A stretch of 12,852 nucleotides of DNA from B16-G9 sp964400655 (GTDB taxonomy: Bacteria; Bacteroidota; Bacteroidia; Bacteroidales; F082), in assembly GCA_964400655.1 (NCBI GenBank), contig CAYNVN010000091.1:1-12852 (forward strand), written 5' to 3'. How positions within the stretch are numbered: position 1 is the stretch's first letter; each line of letters opens with the position of its first letter. Below the pieces are notes generated by a model. It was given only the letters and a program-made list of their open reading frames with translations. It did not search any database and was not told the DNA's origin. Below, one piece after another: positions 1-6,952 of the stretch. Made by a program: the position numbers and the translations under genes.

Positions 1-76
1 ATTAATTCCCCCGTTTTCACTTATATTTGTTTTTATTATTTAATAAGTCTGTCTGCATTATTAATTGAAAATTTTA

Positions 77-1075
77 ATGACTTCACCTTCTCTATCTGTT
101 ATTATACCTGTTTACAATGCGCAAATGTTTATTGCCGAGGCAATACAAAGCATACTGAATCAGTCGTTTAATGATTTTGAACTGATTATTATTGATGACG
201 GATCAACTGATAACAGCAGGCAAATTATTCAATCGTTTAACGATAAACGTATCAACTATTTTAAAAACGATGCTAACAAAGGTATTGTTTATACGCGTAA
301 CAGAGGAATATCCGAATCAAAGGGTGAGTTTATTGGTATGCTGGATGCAGATGATGTTGCTGCACCCGACAAATTTAAAATACAAATTGATTTTCTTAAA
401 AAGAACAAAGAATTCGGAATGGTGGGTTCATGGGTTAAATTTATTGATGAAAACGGAAATAAATTAAACGGAAAATGGAAATTACCGGCTTCTCCCGAAA
501 CGATTCCATCATGGTTTTTGTTTAAAAATTATTTTTTGCAGTCGGCTGTTTTGTACCGCAAAAATTGTTTCAACAACCTCTCCTTTACAAAAGGGTTCGA
601 TATTTTGGAAGATTATCTTATCTGGTATCAGATATTGAAAAAGTTTAAAGCACGGAACCTGCCGAAATACCTAATAAACTACCGGATACATAAAGGTGGC
701 GTTACAAAAAAACATAATGACGAAAGAAGAGATAAAGAAAAAAAGGTTTTTGAAATAATGTTTCGCGACCTGGGAATCGATACAACCGACCGGGAGCTCG
801 ATATTCATTTGCTTATTCGGGAGGGAGCGATTATTACCAATCACGAGGTATTATTGGAAATAGAGAAATGGTTATTAAAAATAGTTTTTCACAATAACAA
901 AAATAAAGTTTACAATCAGGCTCTATTATCAAAAGTGGTGTTAAACAGATGGATGAAAGTATGCAGTAATGTTAGGATTATTAATTTTCAGGCTGCAAAA
1001 ATCTGTTTGGCTTCGCAATTATACAGGATTCTGTTAAAAAATATATTTATTACAGGAGGGGCTGATAATGGATAA
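77..1075 (+). CDS. GT2-family glycosyltransferase (polysaccharide biosynthesis)
   Basis: This is a family 2 (GT-A fold) glycosyltransferase that transfers a sugar from a nucleotide-sugar onto a growing glycan at the cytoplasmic membrane face. Counted from the ATG at 77, the N-terminus shows the usual SVIIPVYN strand (residues 7-14), the nucleotide-binding IIDDGSTDNS (38-47), the metal-binding DADD (90-93), and an acceptor-side LEDY (177-180) with the likely catalytic acidic pair. The length of 332 aa is normal for a single-domain GT2. A TTG at 65 in the same frame would add four residues; I prefer the ATG because the family begins immediately before the SVIIPVYN strand. The stop overlaps the next gene's start by 8 bases, so the two are probably translationally coupled. 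The donor and acceptor sugars cannot be read from the sequence. Confidence 0.93.
   Translation: MTSPSLSVIIPVYNAQMFIAEAIQSILNQSFNDFELIIIDDGSTDNSRQIIQSFNDKRINYFKNDANKGIVYTRNRGISESKGEFIGMLDADDVAAPDKFKIQIDFLKKNKEFGMVGSWVKFIDENGNKLNGKWKLPASPETIPSWFLFKNYFLQSAVLYRKNCFNNLSFTKGFDILEDYLIWYQILKKFKARNLPKYLINYRIHKGGVTKKHNDERRDKEKKVFEIMFRDLGIDTTDRELDIHLLIREGAIITNHEVLLEIEKWLLKIVFHNNKNKVYNQALLSKVVLNRWMKVCSNVRIINFQAAKICLASQLYRILLKNIFITGGADNG
1052..1061 (+). promoter_or_regulatory. Strong Shine-Dalgarno for the second glycosyltransferase
   Basis: AGGAGGGG lies six bases before the ATG at 1068, inside the end of the preceding gene. It supports that ATG as the true start. Strong Shine-Dalgarno sequences are uncommon in Bacteroidetes, and most other genes in this window lack one. 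Here the start overlaps the upstream gene, so the site may drive re-initiation. Confidence 0.6.
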
Positions 1076-1925
1076 AAAAACAGTAAATGTTTCGATTGTT
1101 GCTGCCAATTATAATAACGGCCGTTACCTTGATGACTTTTTTAACAGCATTCGGGCTTCAACTGTTTTGCCCAAAGAATTGATTTTAATTGATGACGGTT
1201 CCTCCGATAATTCACTCAGTATCATTGGTAAATATTCGGAGCTGCCATATTTAAAATTAATCCGTTTTGAAAAAAACAGAGGTTTTTGCCATGCTTTGAA
1301 CAGCGGAATTGAAGCTGCAACCGGAAAATATATTTTACGCATCGACCCCGATGATATCATGCTTAAAAACCGAATTGCTTTACAGTTCGGGTTTTTGGAA
1401 AAAAACCGGGAAGTGGACGTATTGGGAAGCAACGTAATATATTTTAACGATAAGACCGGAAAAGAGCTGATGATTTCAAACTTTCCGGAACACCATAACG
1501 AAATAGCAAAAGAGTACCGTAAAGGTGATCACGGGGTTCAACATCCTGCCGTAATGGTTAAAAGCTCCGTTTTTAAACAATACAAATACAATCAGGAAAA
1601 TGTATTGGCAGAAGATTATGAAATTTTTGCCCGTATGATTAAAAATGGTCATAAGTTTGCAAATATTAAAGAGCCTCTCGTAAAAATGCGCATTCATGCC
1701 GAAAGTGCAGGAAGCAATATTAAATTTCAAACCATAAAAAAAACATTTGAACTGCGCGATGAAATTTTTAACACCTCAACAAGTTGGTTATCCGTTAAAT
1801 TATATTATTGTTTTATGCTGAACTATCGCAGGTTTTTAATTTCCGGCAACAGCTTGTTAAAGAGCCTTTATTTAGCAGCGGCAGTTATTTGTAATCCTAA
1901 AAAACTATTAAACCGACTTTTTTAA
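1068..1925 (+). CDS. GT2-family glycosyltransferase
   Basis: A second family 2 glycosyltransferase, 285 aa. It shows VSIVAANYN near the N-terminus (8-16), the nucleotide-binding LIDDGSSDNS (40-49), the DxD-type DPDD (93-96), and AEDYEIFARM (181-190) with the putative catalytic Glu-Asp pair. The last ~50 residues carry hydrophobic stretches (about 244-254 and 264-276) that may associate with the membrane. It starts within the end of the previous gene behind a strong Shine-Dalgarno, and its stop overlaps the next start by one base (TAATG). This places it in the middle of a polysaccharide operon. It is distinct from its upstream neighbour in most positions outside the motifs, so the pair likely add different sugars. 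Specificity is unknown. Confidence 0.93.
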   Translation: MDKKTVNVSIVAANYNNGRYLDDFFNSIRASTVLPKELILIDDGSSDNSLSIIGKYSELPYLKLIRFEKNRGFCHALNSGIEAATGKYILRIDPDDIMLKNRIALQFGFLEKNREVDVLGSNVIYFNDKTGKELMISNFPEHHNEIAKEYRKGDHGVQHPAVMVKSSVFKQYKYNQENVLAEDYEIFARMIKNGHKFANIKEPLVKMRIHAESAGSNIKFQTIKKTFELRDEIFNTSTSWLSVKLYYCFMLNYRRFLISGNSLLKSLYLAAAVICNPKKLLNRLF

Positions 1926-3016
1926 TGATGAAACTGAAAATCGCCATTCTCGGTACGCGCGGCATCCCCAACCAATATGGAGGATTTGAGCAGTGGGCTG
2001 AACAGCTTTCGCAGCAGCTGGCAAAACAGGGGCACCAAATAACGGTTTACAGCTCTCATTATCATCCGTACAAAAACGACAAATTTAACGGTGTTAAAAT
2101 TGTCAGAAAATGGGACCCTAAAAATATAGGGCTTGCCAGCCAGTTTTTATACGACCTGTTGTGTGTTATCCATGCCCGAAAACAAAACTTTGATGTAATC
2201 CTTCAACTGGGATATACCACCAGTTCGGTGTGGGCCCGGCTGTTACCCAAAACCGCAAAAATTATCTACAACATGGACGGTATGGAATGGCAACGCGAAA
2301 AATACAAAGGATTTTTATCGCTGTTTTTAAAACATGCCGAAAAGCTTGCCGTTAAATACAGCCGTTGGGTTATTGCCGATTCAAAACCCGTTAAACATTA
2401 TCTTGACAAAAAATATGCAATCAACTCCGTTTTTATTCCCTATCCGGCAACAATTTTCAATAATCCCGATGAGTCGGTTTTAAAGCGGTTTAACCTCGAA
2501 AAAAATAATTATTACCTGCTTATTGCGCGCTTTCAGCCCGACAACAATCCGGAAACGGTAATACAAGGTTTAATCGGCTCGAAAACCTCCCGGCCACTTG
2601 TTATTATTGGCGATTACAACAACCGTTACGGTAAATATCTGCAAAAAAAGTATCACGACGAAAGAATCCGTTTTTTAGGGCGGATATACGATAAATCGGT
2701 ATTGGATAATTTACGTCATTTCTCCGCACTCTATTTTCACGGACACAGTGCAGGCGGCACCAACCCGTCGCTTTTGGAAGCCATGGCAGCCTCGGCGGTA
2801 ATTTGTGCCCACGACAATAAATTTAACCGTTCGGTAACGGGAAACGATGCTCTTTACTTTAAAAACGCCGAAACTGTAACCGAAATTATTGAACGCGGTT
2901 TTAAAAAATCGTCTAAACCGGAATGGATTAGCAATAATTTGAATAAATTGCGTGAAGATTACAACATGGATAAAATAGTTGGTCAATATTTAACATTAAT
3001 GCAAAAAACTGACTAA
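1925..3016 (+). CDS. GT4-family glycosyltransferase with DUF1972-type N-terminus (rhamnosyltransferase-like)
   Basis: A GT-B fold retaining glycosyltransferase of family 4, 363 aa. The N-terminal half begins AILGTRGIPNQYGGFE (7-22), which is the hallmark of the DUF1972 domain found in capsule rhamnosyltransferases such as Cps2T. The C-terminal half contains IARFQPDNN (200-208) and the donor-binding region HSAGGTNPSLLEAMAAS (274-290), the usual GT4 glycine-rich and E-x7-E-type segment. Two consecutive ATGs occur at 1925 and 1928. The first overlaps the previous stop by one base, and either is possible. By family resemblance it may add a deoxysugar such as rhamnose to an undecaprenyl-linked acceptor. 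No dTDP-rhamnose genes lie in this window, so the sugar remains an inference. Confidence 0.9.
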   Translation: MMKLKIAILGTRGIPNQYGGFEQWAEQLSQQLAKQGHQITVYSSHYHPYKNDKFNGVKIVRKWDPKNIGLASQFLYDLLCVIHARKQNFDVILQLGYTTSSVWARLLPKTAKIIYNMDGMEWQREKYKGFLSLFLKHAEKLAVKYSRWVIADSKPVKHYLDKKYAINSVFIPYPATIFNNPDESVLKRFNLEKNNYYLLIARFQPDNNPETVIQGLIGSKTSRPLVIIGDYNNRYGKYLQKKYHDERIRFLGRIYDKSVLDNLRHFSALYFHGHSAGGTNPSLLEAMAASAVICAHDNKFNRSVTGNDALYFKNAETVTEIIERGFKKSSKPEWISNNLNKLREDYNMDKIVGQYLTLMQKTD

Positions 3017-3019
3017 ACA

Positions 3020-4399
3020 TTGCGATACTCAAAATACATATCAACCATTGCAGCCATCGGTGATTTCATTATTTTAAATCTGCTGTTTAACGTTTATTAC
3101 TGTTATATTTTTCACTTCGGGCCTGTATGCAGGCAAACCAATGCCCTGATTTTTTATATCTACATCAATTTTGCCTGGATCATTACCATCTCCATTTTCA
3201 AACCCTATAAAATCGATCGTGTTTTAGGTAAAAAATATATCCTCTTCACCTACCTGAAAAGTGTAATCTTTTTACTTCCGCTCTTTCTGCTCTATTTTCA
3301 GGTGCTTACGTTTAACTATCTGCCGCGATATCAAATTAAATATCTCTTTCCGGTATTATTAACGGCGCTGCTGGCATGGCGGTTTTCGCTATATTTCATA
3401 CTGTTGTTATACCGTAAGGCCGGATACAACTACCGCAATGTGGTCATCGTAGGAAACAACGAAACCGCCAACGAATTAAAAAACTTTTTTTTGCGCACCC
3501 CTTGGTCGGGATACAGGTTTAAGGGGTTTTTTACATTCGAGCCGTCCAATAAAAAAGAGGTAGCCGGAACCTACAATGAACTGGAAAGTTTTGTTGCTGA
3601 AAACATGATTAACGAAATATACCTCATATCCAATGAAGTTGACGATAGTATTTTTAAAATCATTGCTTCCATCGTTAGTAAATACGCCGTTAAAATCAGA
3701 ATCGTACCCTATGTTTCCGATTTTTCATTTATGAGTGTAAAACTGGTTAATTACGACTCGATACCTGTTTTAAAAGTTCAACGCGGACCGTTAAGCTATT
3801 GGTACAACCGGTGGATGAAAAGGTCGTTTGATGTTATGCTTTCGCTGGTGATTATTGTTGCGGTTCTGTCGTGGATGATTCCTTTAATTGCACTGTTAAA
3901 CCTTTTATGGGGCGATAAAGGGAGTGTCTTTTTTATTCAGCAAAGAACAGGACTTAATAACAAACCTTTCAGGATGGTCAAGTTCAGAACAATGAAAAAA
4001 AACAGCGATGCTCATTTGAAACAGGCCACAAAAAATGATGACAGAATTACCACAACCGGAAAACTGCTTCGCAAAACCAGTATTGACGAACTACCTCAGT
4101 TTTTTAATGTTTTAGCAGGAAACATGTCGGTGGTCGGCCCGCGCCCCCACATGTTAAGCCATACCGACGAATACAAAGAACTGGTAAAAAAGTTTATGAT
4201 CCGTCATGCCGTTAAACCCGGAATTACCGGATATGCTCAGGTAAGAGGAAAACGGGGCGAAATAAAACGCATAAGAGATATTAAAGAGCGTATTAAACTC
4301 GATTTGTATTATATCGAAAACTGGTCGTTCAGCCTGGACTTAAAAATTGTTTACCTCACCGTTGTTAATATTTTGAAAGGGGATAAGGCAGCCTATTAA
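3020..4399 (+). CDS. Undecaprenyl-phosphate hexose-1-phosphate transferase (WcaJ/WbaP-like initiating enzyme)
   Basis: This enzyme starts repeat-unit synthesis by transferring a sugar-1-phosphate from a nucleotide sugar to undecaprenyl phosphate in the inner membrane. The 459 aa protein has four hydrophobic segments in its first 130 residues, a Rossmann-like domain starting VVIVGNN (141-147), and a fifth hydrophobic segment (about 271-295) leading to the catalytic bacterial sugar transferase domain. Visible motifs are KFRTM (321-325), SIDELPQ (354-360) with the catalytic Asp-Glu pair, VVGPRP (371-376) and KPGITGYAQVRG (399-410). The start is a TTG at 3020, three bases after the previous stop. 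No ATG occurs early enough to keep the first membrane segments, and the resulting length fits the family. The specific sugar (glucose, galactose or other) is not determinable by eye. Confidence 0.94.
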   Translation: MRYSKYISTIAAIGDFIILNLLFNVYYCYIFHFGPVCRQTNALIFYIYINFAWIITISIFKPYKIDRVLGKKYILFTYLKSVIFLLPLFLLYFQVLTFNYLPRYQIKYLFPVLLTALLAWRFSLYFILLLYRKAGYNYRNVVIVGNNETANELKNFFLRTPWSGYRFKGFFTFEPSNKKEVAGTYNELESFVAENMINEIYLISNEVDDSIFKIIASIVSKYAVKIRIVPYVSDFSFMSVKLVNYDSIPVLKVQRGPLSYWYNRWMKRSFDVMLSLVIIVAVLSWMIPLIALLNLLWGDKGSVFFIQQRTGLNNKPFRMVKFRTMKKNSDAHLKQATKNDDRITTTGKLLRKTSIDELPQFFNVLAGNMSVVGPRPHMLSHTDEYKELVKKFMIRHAVKPGITGYAQVRGKRGEIKRIRDIKERIKLDLYYIENWSFSLDLKIVYLTVVNILKGDKAAY

Positions 4400-5305
4400 A
4401 TGAACAGGGGAAAAGTTTATATTATTCTTGTTAATTACGGTACTCCCGACGATACGCTGGAGTGCCTCGATTCGTTAACAAAAAGCCGATATACCAATTT
4501 CAGGGTTTTAATTGTGGATATTCAAAATATCAACGATTCGGTTAATAAAATCAATAACCGGATATTGAATAATGGTAACCTCAAATGTGATTTAATACAA
4601 GAAAAAAATAATAACGGTTTTGCGTTTGCCAATAACATAGCAATAAACAGGGTGCTCGCCAATAACGATGGTGAATTTATATGGTTGCTAAACAGCGATA
4701 CGGTAATTTTGGACAATACGTTGGAAAAGCTGGTTGATTGCTATCGCGAAAACAGTAAGACAGGTAAAATTGGTTTTGTCGGTTCTAAAATTTTGGATTA
4801 TGAAAACCGAAAGATAATTCAAAATGTGGGCGGAACATTTAATAAATGGAACGGTTATTCAATATTAACAGGAATGGGTGAAGAAGACCGGGGGCAGTAC
4901 GACAAATCAATTCCTAAAGCGGATTACATTGTTGGTGCTTCCATGTTTTTCCATATATCCCTCGTTTCGCATATCGGATTAATGCCCGAAGAATATTTTC
5001 TATACTACGAAGATATCGACTGGAGCTTTGCAGCAAAAAATGCCGGTTTCAAAAACATGGTTTGCCCACAAAGTGTTGTTTATCACAAGCAGGGAGTTTC
5101 TACGGGAAGTAAACTGATTTCCAAATCAACCTTTAACATTAACAAAAAGTTCTTGTACTCAGGTTATCTGATGTTTTATAAAAAATATTTCAAACATTTT
5201 TTACCTGTTGCCCGTTTTATTTTGTTAAAACAGTGGGCCGGAAGAGTGCGGCACGGAAATTACAAAGAAGCCAATGAAATTTTAAAAGTATTATTTAACA
5301 AATAG
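4400..5305 (+). CDS. GT2-family glycosyltransferase, rhamnosyltransferase-like
   Basis: A family 2 glycosyltransferase of 301 aa in the WbbL/RfbF-like rhamnosyltransferase branch. Supporting features are YIILVNYGTPDDTLECLDSL (7-26), NNGFAFANNIAI (71-82), the metal-binding LLNSDT (96-101), a VGASMFF segment (178-184), and FLYYEDIDW (200-208), which supplies the likely catalytic Glu-Asp. The segment that usually reads V-V-D-N-x-S-x-D is IVDIQNINDS here, so the base-contacting Asn is shifted or lost. Its ATG directly follows the stop of the initiating transferase with no gap, and four bases separate it from the next gene. It most likely adds an early sugar to the lipid-linked primer, but donor identity is unproven. 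Confidence 0.9.
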   Translation: MNRGKVYIILVNYGTPDDTLECLDSLTKSRYTNFRVLIVDIQNINDSVNKINNRILNNGNLKCDLIQEKNNNGFAFANNIAINRVLANNDGEFIWLLNSDTVILDNTLEKLVDCYRENSKTGKIGFVGSKILDYENRKIIQNVGGTFNKWNGYSILTGMGEEDRGQYDKSIPKADYIVGASMFFHISLVSHIGLMPEEYFLYYEDIDWSFAAKNAGFKNMVCPQSVVYHKQGVSTGSKLISKSTFNINKKFLYSGYLMFYKKYFKHFLPVARFILLKQWAGRVRHGNYKEANEILKVLFNK

Positions 5306-5309
5306 TTAT

Positions 5310-6080
5310 ATGAAATCGAAATATCTGATTTATTATGTTTTTTTACTATTATCAATTGCATTTAACGGATGCTCGTCAACTACAAACAGCAACGGGTTAA
5401 AAAACAACGGCCGCGGACTGTTTCTGGTTTCCGGAACCAATACGCCCGTAAACGACGTGGTTACGGCTGCCATAGTAAATTCCCAAATCAGGTTAAAGGG
5501 ATATGTTGTTATTATCGGGGTAAAGCAAACATCTAAAAATGAGCAGCTCATTAAAAAAACATTTTACCAAAATGAAATAATGGCGGTTCATGTTTTAAAT
5601 TTCACAACAGGTCAGAAACTTAAAAAAACGGATATTATTACCATCGAAAATGCCGAAATCGTTGTTTTTCCGGCTATGGACAAACGTTACTTTAAGGTTT
5701 TTGTTAATAATTCCGTATTACGGAATGCAATTGATAATGCCTTGAAAAAAGGCGCTTTATTAACAAGTTTCGGCGAAAGCATTGCACTAACCGGCGACCA
5801 TTACTTTACCAACGGCAAAATATTTCAGGCAATGCAATTAGCCCCTAATGTTGTGTTGGATCAGCTTTCGGTTTTTATTAAAAACAAAAACGTTATTGAA
5901 ACGGAAGCCGCCCGTAAACATTTTACATTTATTGCCACCGATAAACAGTCGTTATTACTGTTTAACGACAAACAGGGGAAAAGTTTAAACAAATCGAAAA
6001 TTACCATTGTTCGTTCTGCAACTAATATCCAAGAAATTACGAACGGTAATGTTTTGTTCTCTTTGGGTACAGAAAATTAA
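5310..6080 (+). CDS. Lipoprotein with degenerate cyanophycinase/peptidase S51-like fold
   Basis: A 256 aa predicted lipoprotein with a Lys-containing N-terminus, a hydrophobic core (5-17) and a Cys at 21 (FNGC, an imperfect lipobox with Phe at -3). Mature residues 37-185 resemble the cyanophycinase/S51 layout: LFLVSGTN, then a Rossmann-like VVIIG (66-70), AEIVVFPAMDKRYF (115-128) where the family has its acidic TGG-D-Q region, and KKGALLTSFGESIALTG (146-162) where the family has G-T-S-A-G-A. PNVVLDQL (179-186) matches the family's P-x-V-I-D-Q-H segment. In an ungapped alignment the nucleophilic Ser falls on Gly155, so the protein may be catalytically dead; Ser157 is a possible alternative. 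It is the last gene of the polysaccharide operon and ends before a terminator. Its function is unknown. Fold assignment is by motif order only. Confidence 0.7.
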   Translation: MKSKYLIYYVFLLLSIAFNGCSSTTNSNGLKNNGRGLFLVSGTNTPVNDVVTAAIVNSQIRLKGYVVIIGVKQTSKNEQLIKKTFYQNEIMAVHVLNFTTGQKLKKTDIITIENAEIVVFPAMDKRYFKVFVNNSVLRNAIDNALKKGALLTSFGESIALTGDHYFTNGKIFQAMQLAPNVVLDQLSVFIKNKNVIETEAARKHFTFIATDKQSLLLFNDKQGKSLNKSKITIVRSATNIQEITNGNVLFSLGTEN

Positions 6081-6091
6081 AGCAGCCGGAA

Positions 6092-6131
6092 AAAGAAAAA
6101 ACCCTGAACACATCAACTGGATTCAGGGTTT
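6092..6131 (-). terminator. Intrinsic terminator after tRNA-Leu, between convergent operons
   Basis: A perfect 10-bp inverted repeat (AAACCCTGAA at 6099-6108 pairs with 6122-6131) encloses a 13-base loop. Read on the minus strand, the stem runs into a T-rich tract (TTTTTTCTTTTT), the classic intrinsic terminator form. It lies just after the tRNA. Read on the plus strand, the trailing sequence is only TA-rich, so it may also stop the polysaccharide operon but less efficiently. Confidence 0.8.
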
Positions 6132-6141
6132 ATAATTATTG

Positions 6142-6225
6142 TACCCGAGGCCGGGATCGAACCGGCACGAGTGTTACCTCACTGGTTTTTGAGACCAGCG
6201 CGTCTACCAATTCCGCCACTCGGGC
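6142..6225 (-). tRNA. tRNA-Leu (anticodon CAA)
   Basis: An 84-base class II tRNA. The acceptor stem is GCCCGAG at the 5' end pairing with CTCGGGT (one G-U closing pair), followed by discriminator A, as expected for leucine. The D-loop reads GGCGGAATTGGTAGACGCG, and the anticodon stem CTGGT/ACCAG encloses the loop CTCAAAA, so the anticodon is CAA (at 6189-6191), reading UUG. The long variable arm and the T-arm GCCGGTTCGATCCCGGC are intact. CCA is not encoded in full (the next bases read CAA). Its own promoter and terminator flank it, so it is an independent unit downstream of the sulfur operon. Confidence 0.97.
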
Positions 6226-6247
6226 CCATCGTTTTAACAACGGGCTG

Positions 6248-6277
6248 CAAAAGTAAAAAATAATTTCAAATGCCAAA
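6248..6277 (-). promoter_or_regulatory. Bacteroidetes-type promoter for tRNA-Leu
   Basis: On the minus strand TTTG (6277-6274) is followed by an 18-base spacer and then TACTTTTG (6255-6248), which matches the Bacteroidetes housekeeping consensus of a -33 TTTG and a -7 TAnnTTTG. Transcription would begin around 6240, giving a leader of roughly 15 bases before the tRNA 5' end at 6225. The site lies in the gap between the sulfur operon and the tRNA. Confidence 0.7.
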
Positions 6278-6295
6278 CGATTATCATCAGTTTGT

Positions 6296-6931
6296 TTAAC
6301 AACCTCCCGAAGCCGTTTTGGCTTTTTTCTTACGACGTATTTTTACTTTTTTCTTTACCTGTGGTGCGGCTCCGGCATCAGCACTGGCTGATTTTTTAGC
6401 CACTTCGGCAAAATCATATCTGGGCGATCCCTTTAAACAGGTACCTTTTTCTTTGGTCAGGTTATTTTTATTCAGGGTATAATACTCATATCCGCCAAGC
6501 AGCACATAAGCATTACTGTAACCAATTTGTCTGAACAACATCCAGGTACCGTTGGCCTGTAACTGATCGTCGTGGTAAAAAACAACCTTTACGCTGTTCT
6601 TTTTCCAATTATCAAGCTGTTTGATGTTTTCCTCTTCCAACAGTTTGGTGGCGGTAATATTAAGTGCGTTCGGAATATGGCCTTTGGCATAATCGAAACT
6701 GTTCCTAATATCAATCAGCACCACATCACCCGATTTGCTTTTTAATGCTTTATCCAGTTCAAAAGGATGAAAACACCCTTGATGATTAATAACCATATCA
6801 ACGGTTTGCTGAGGTGTTAAGGCATATTTAAAGCGTGGCTTTTTCATGGTTATCCAGCCAAAAACAATTACCAGTGCAAACAGCAAAATGGTAATCAGTG
6901 TTCTCTTGGGGTTTCTTTCGTGTACATGCAT
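6296..6931 (-). CDS. Membrane-anchored rhodanese-fold protein with polybasic SGGC tail, active-site Cys replaced by His
   Basis: This 211 aa protein has a basic N-terminus and one membrane segment (about 11-28), which should place the rest in the periplasm. A rhodanese-like domain covers about 57-155: VVLIDIRNSFDYAKGHIPNA (70-89), VKVVFY (115-119 region) and RQIGYSNAYVLLGG (134-147). Where rhodaneses carry the persulfide-forming Cys after this VVxY strand, it has His120 followed by DDQLQANG. The protein is therefore unlikely to be a standard sulfurtransferase. Cysteines occur at 53, 165 and 211. After a linker rich in Ala and Ser, the protein ends KVKIRRKKKAKTASGGC, with a Cys as the last residue. 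The tail is shared with the adjacent upstream gene. It is the last gene of the sulfur operon. Function is unknown; a sulfur-carrier role is inferred. Confidence 0.9.
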   Translation of the reverse strand: MHVHERNPKRTLITILLFALVIVFGWITMKKPRFKYALTPQQTVDMVINHQGCFHPFELDKALKSKSGDVVLIDIRNSFDYAKGHIPNALNITATKLLEEENIKQLDNWKKNSVKVVFYHDDQLQANGTWMLFRQIGYSNAYVLLGGYEYYTLNKNNLTKEKGTCLKGSPRYDFAEVAKKSASADAGAAPQVKKKVKIRRKKKAKTASGGC

Positions 6932-6952
6932 AACTTTCTAATTAAAATATGA

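Noticed and set aside
22..29. TATATTTG, a match to the Bacteroidetes -7 box before the first glycosyltransferase.
   Set aside because: The matching -33 box would fall outside the window, and such AT-rich matches are common by chance.
2..43. An open frame of 13 codons at the left edge (hydrophobic, ending in TAA at 41-43) that could be the end of a membrane protein such as a Wzy or Wzx.
   Set aside because: Too short to identify, and other frames at the edge are also open; composition alone would give hydrophobic codons here.
6141..6225. Possible CRISPR or other repeat arrays across the window.
   Set aside because: No regularly spaced direct repeats were seen; the only strong repeats are the tail codons and the terminator stem.
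6299..6349. The idea that the polybasic Cys tail is a prenylation-like signal, as in small eukaryotic GTPases.
   Set aside because: The protein is predicted to be periplasmic, and such lipidation is not known in this setting; a sulfur-carrier role fits the neighbours better.
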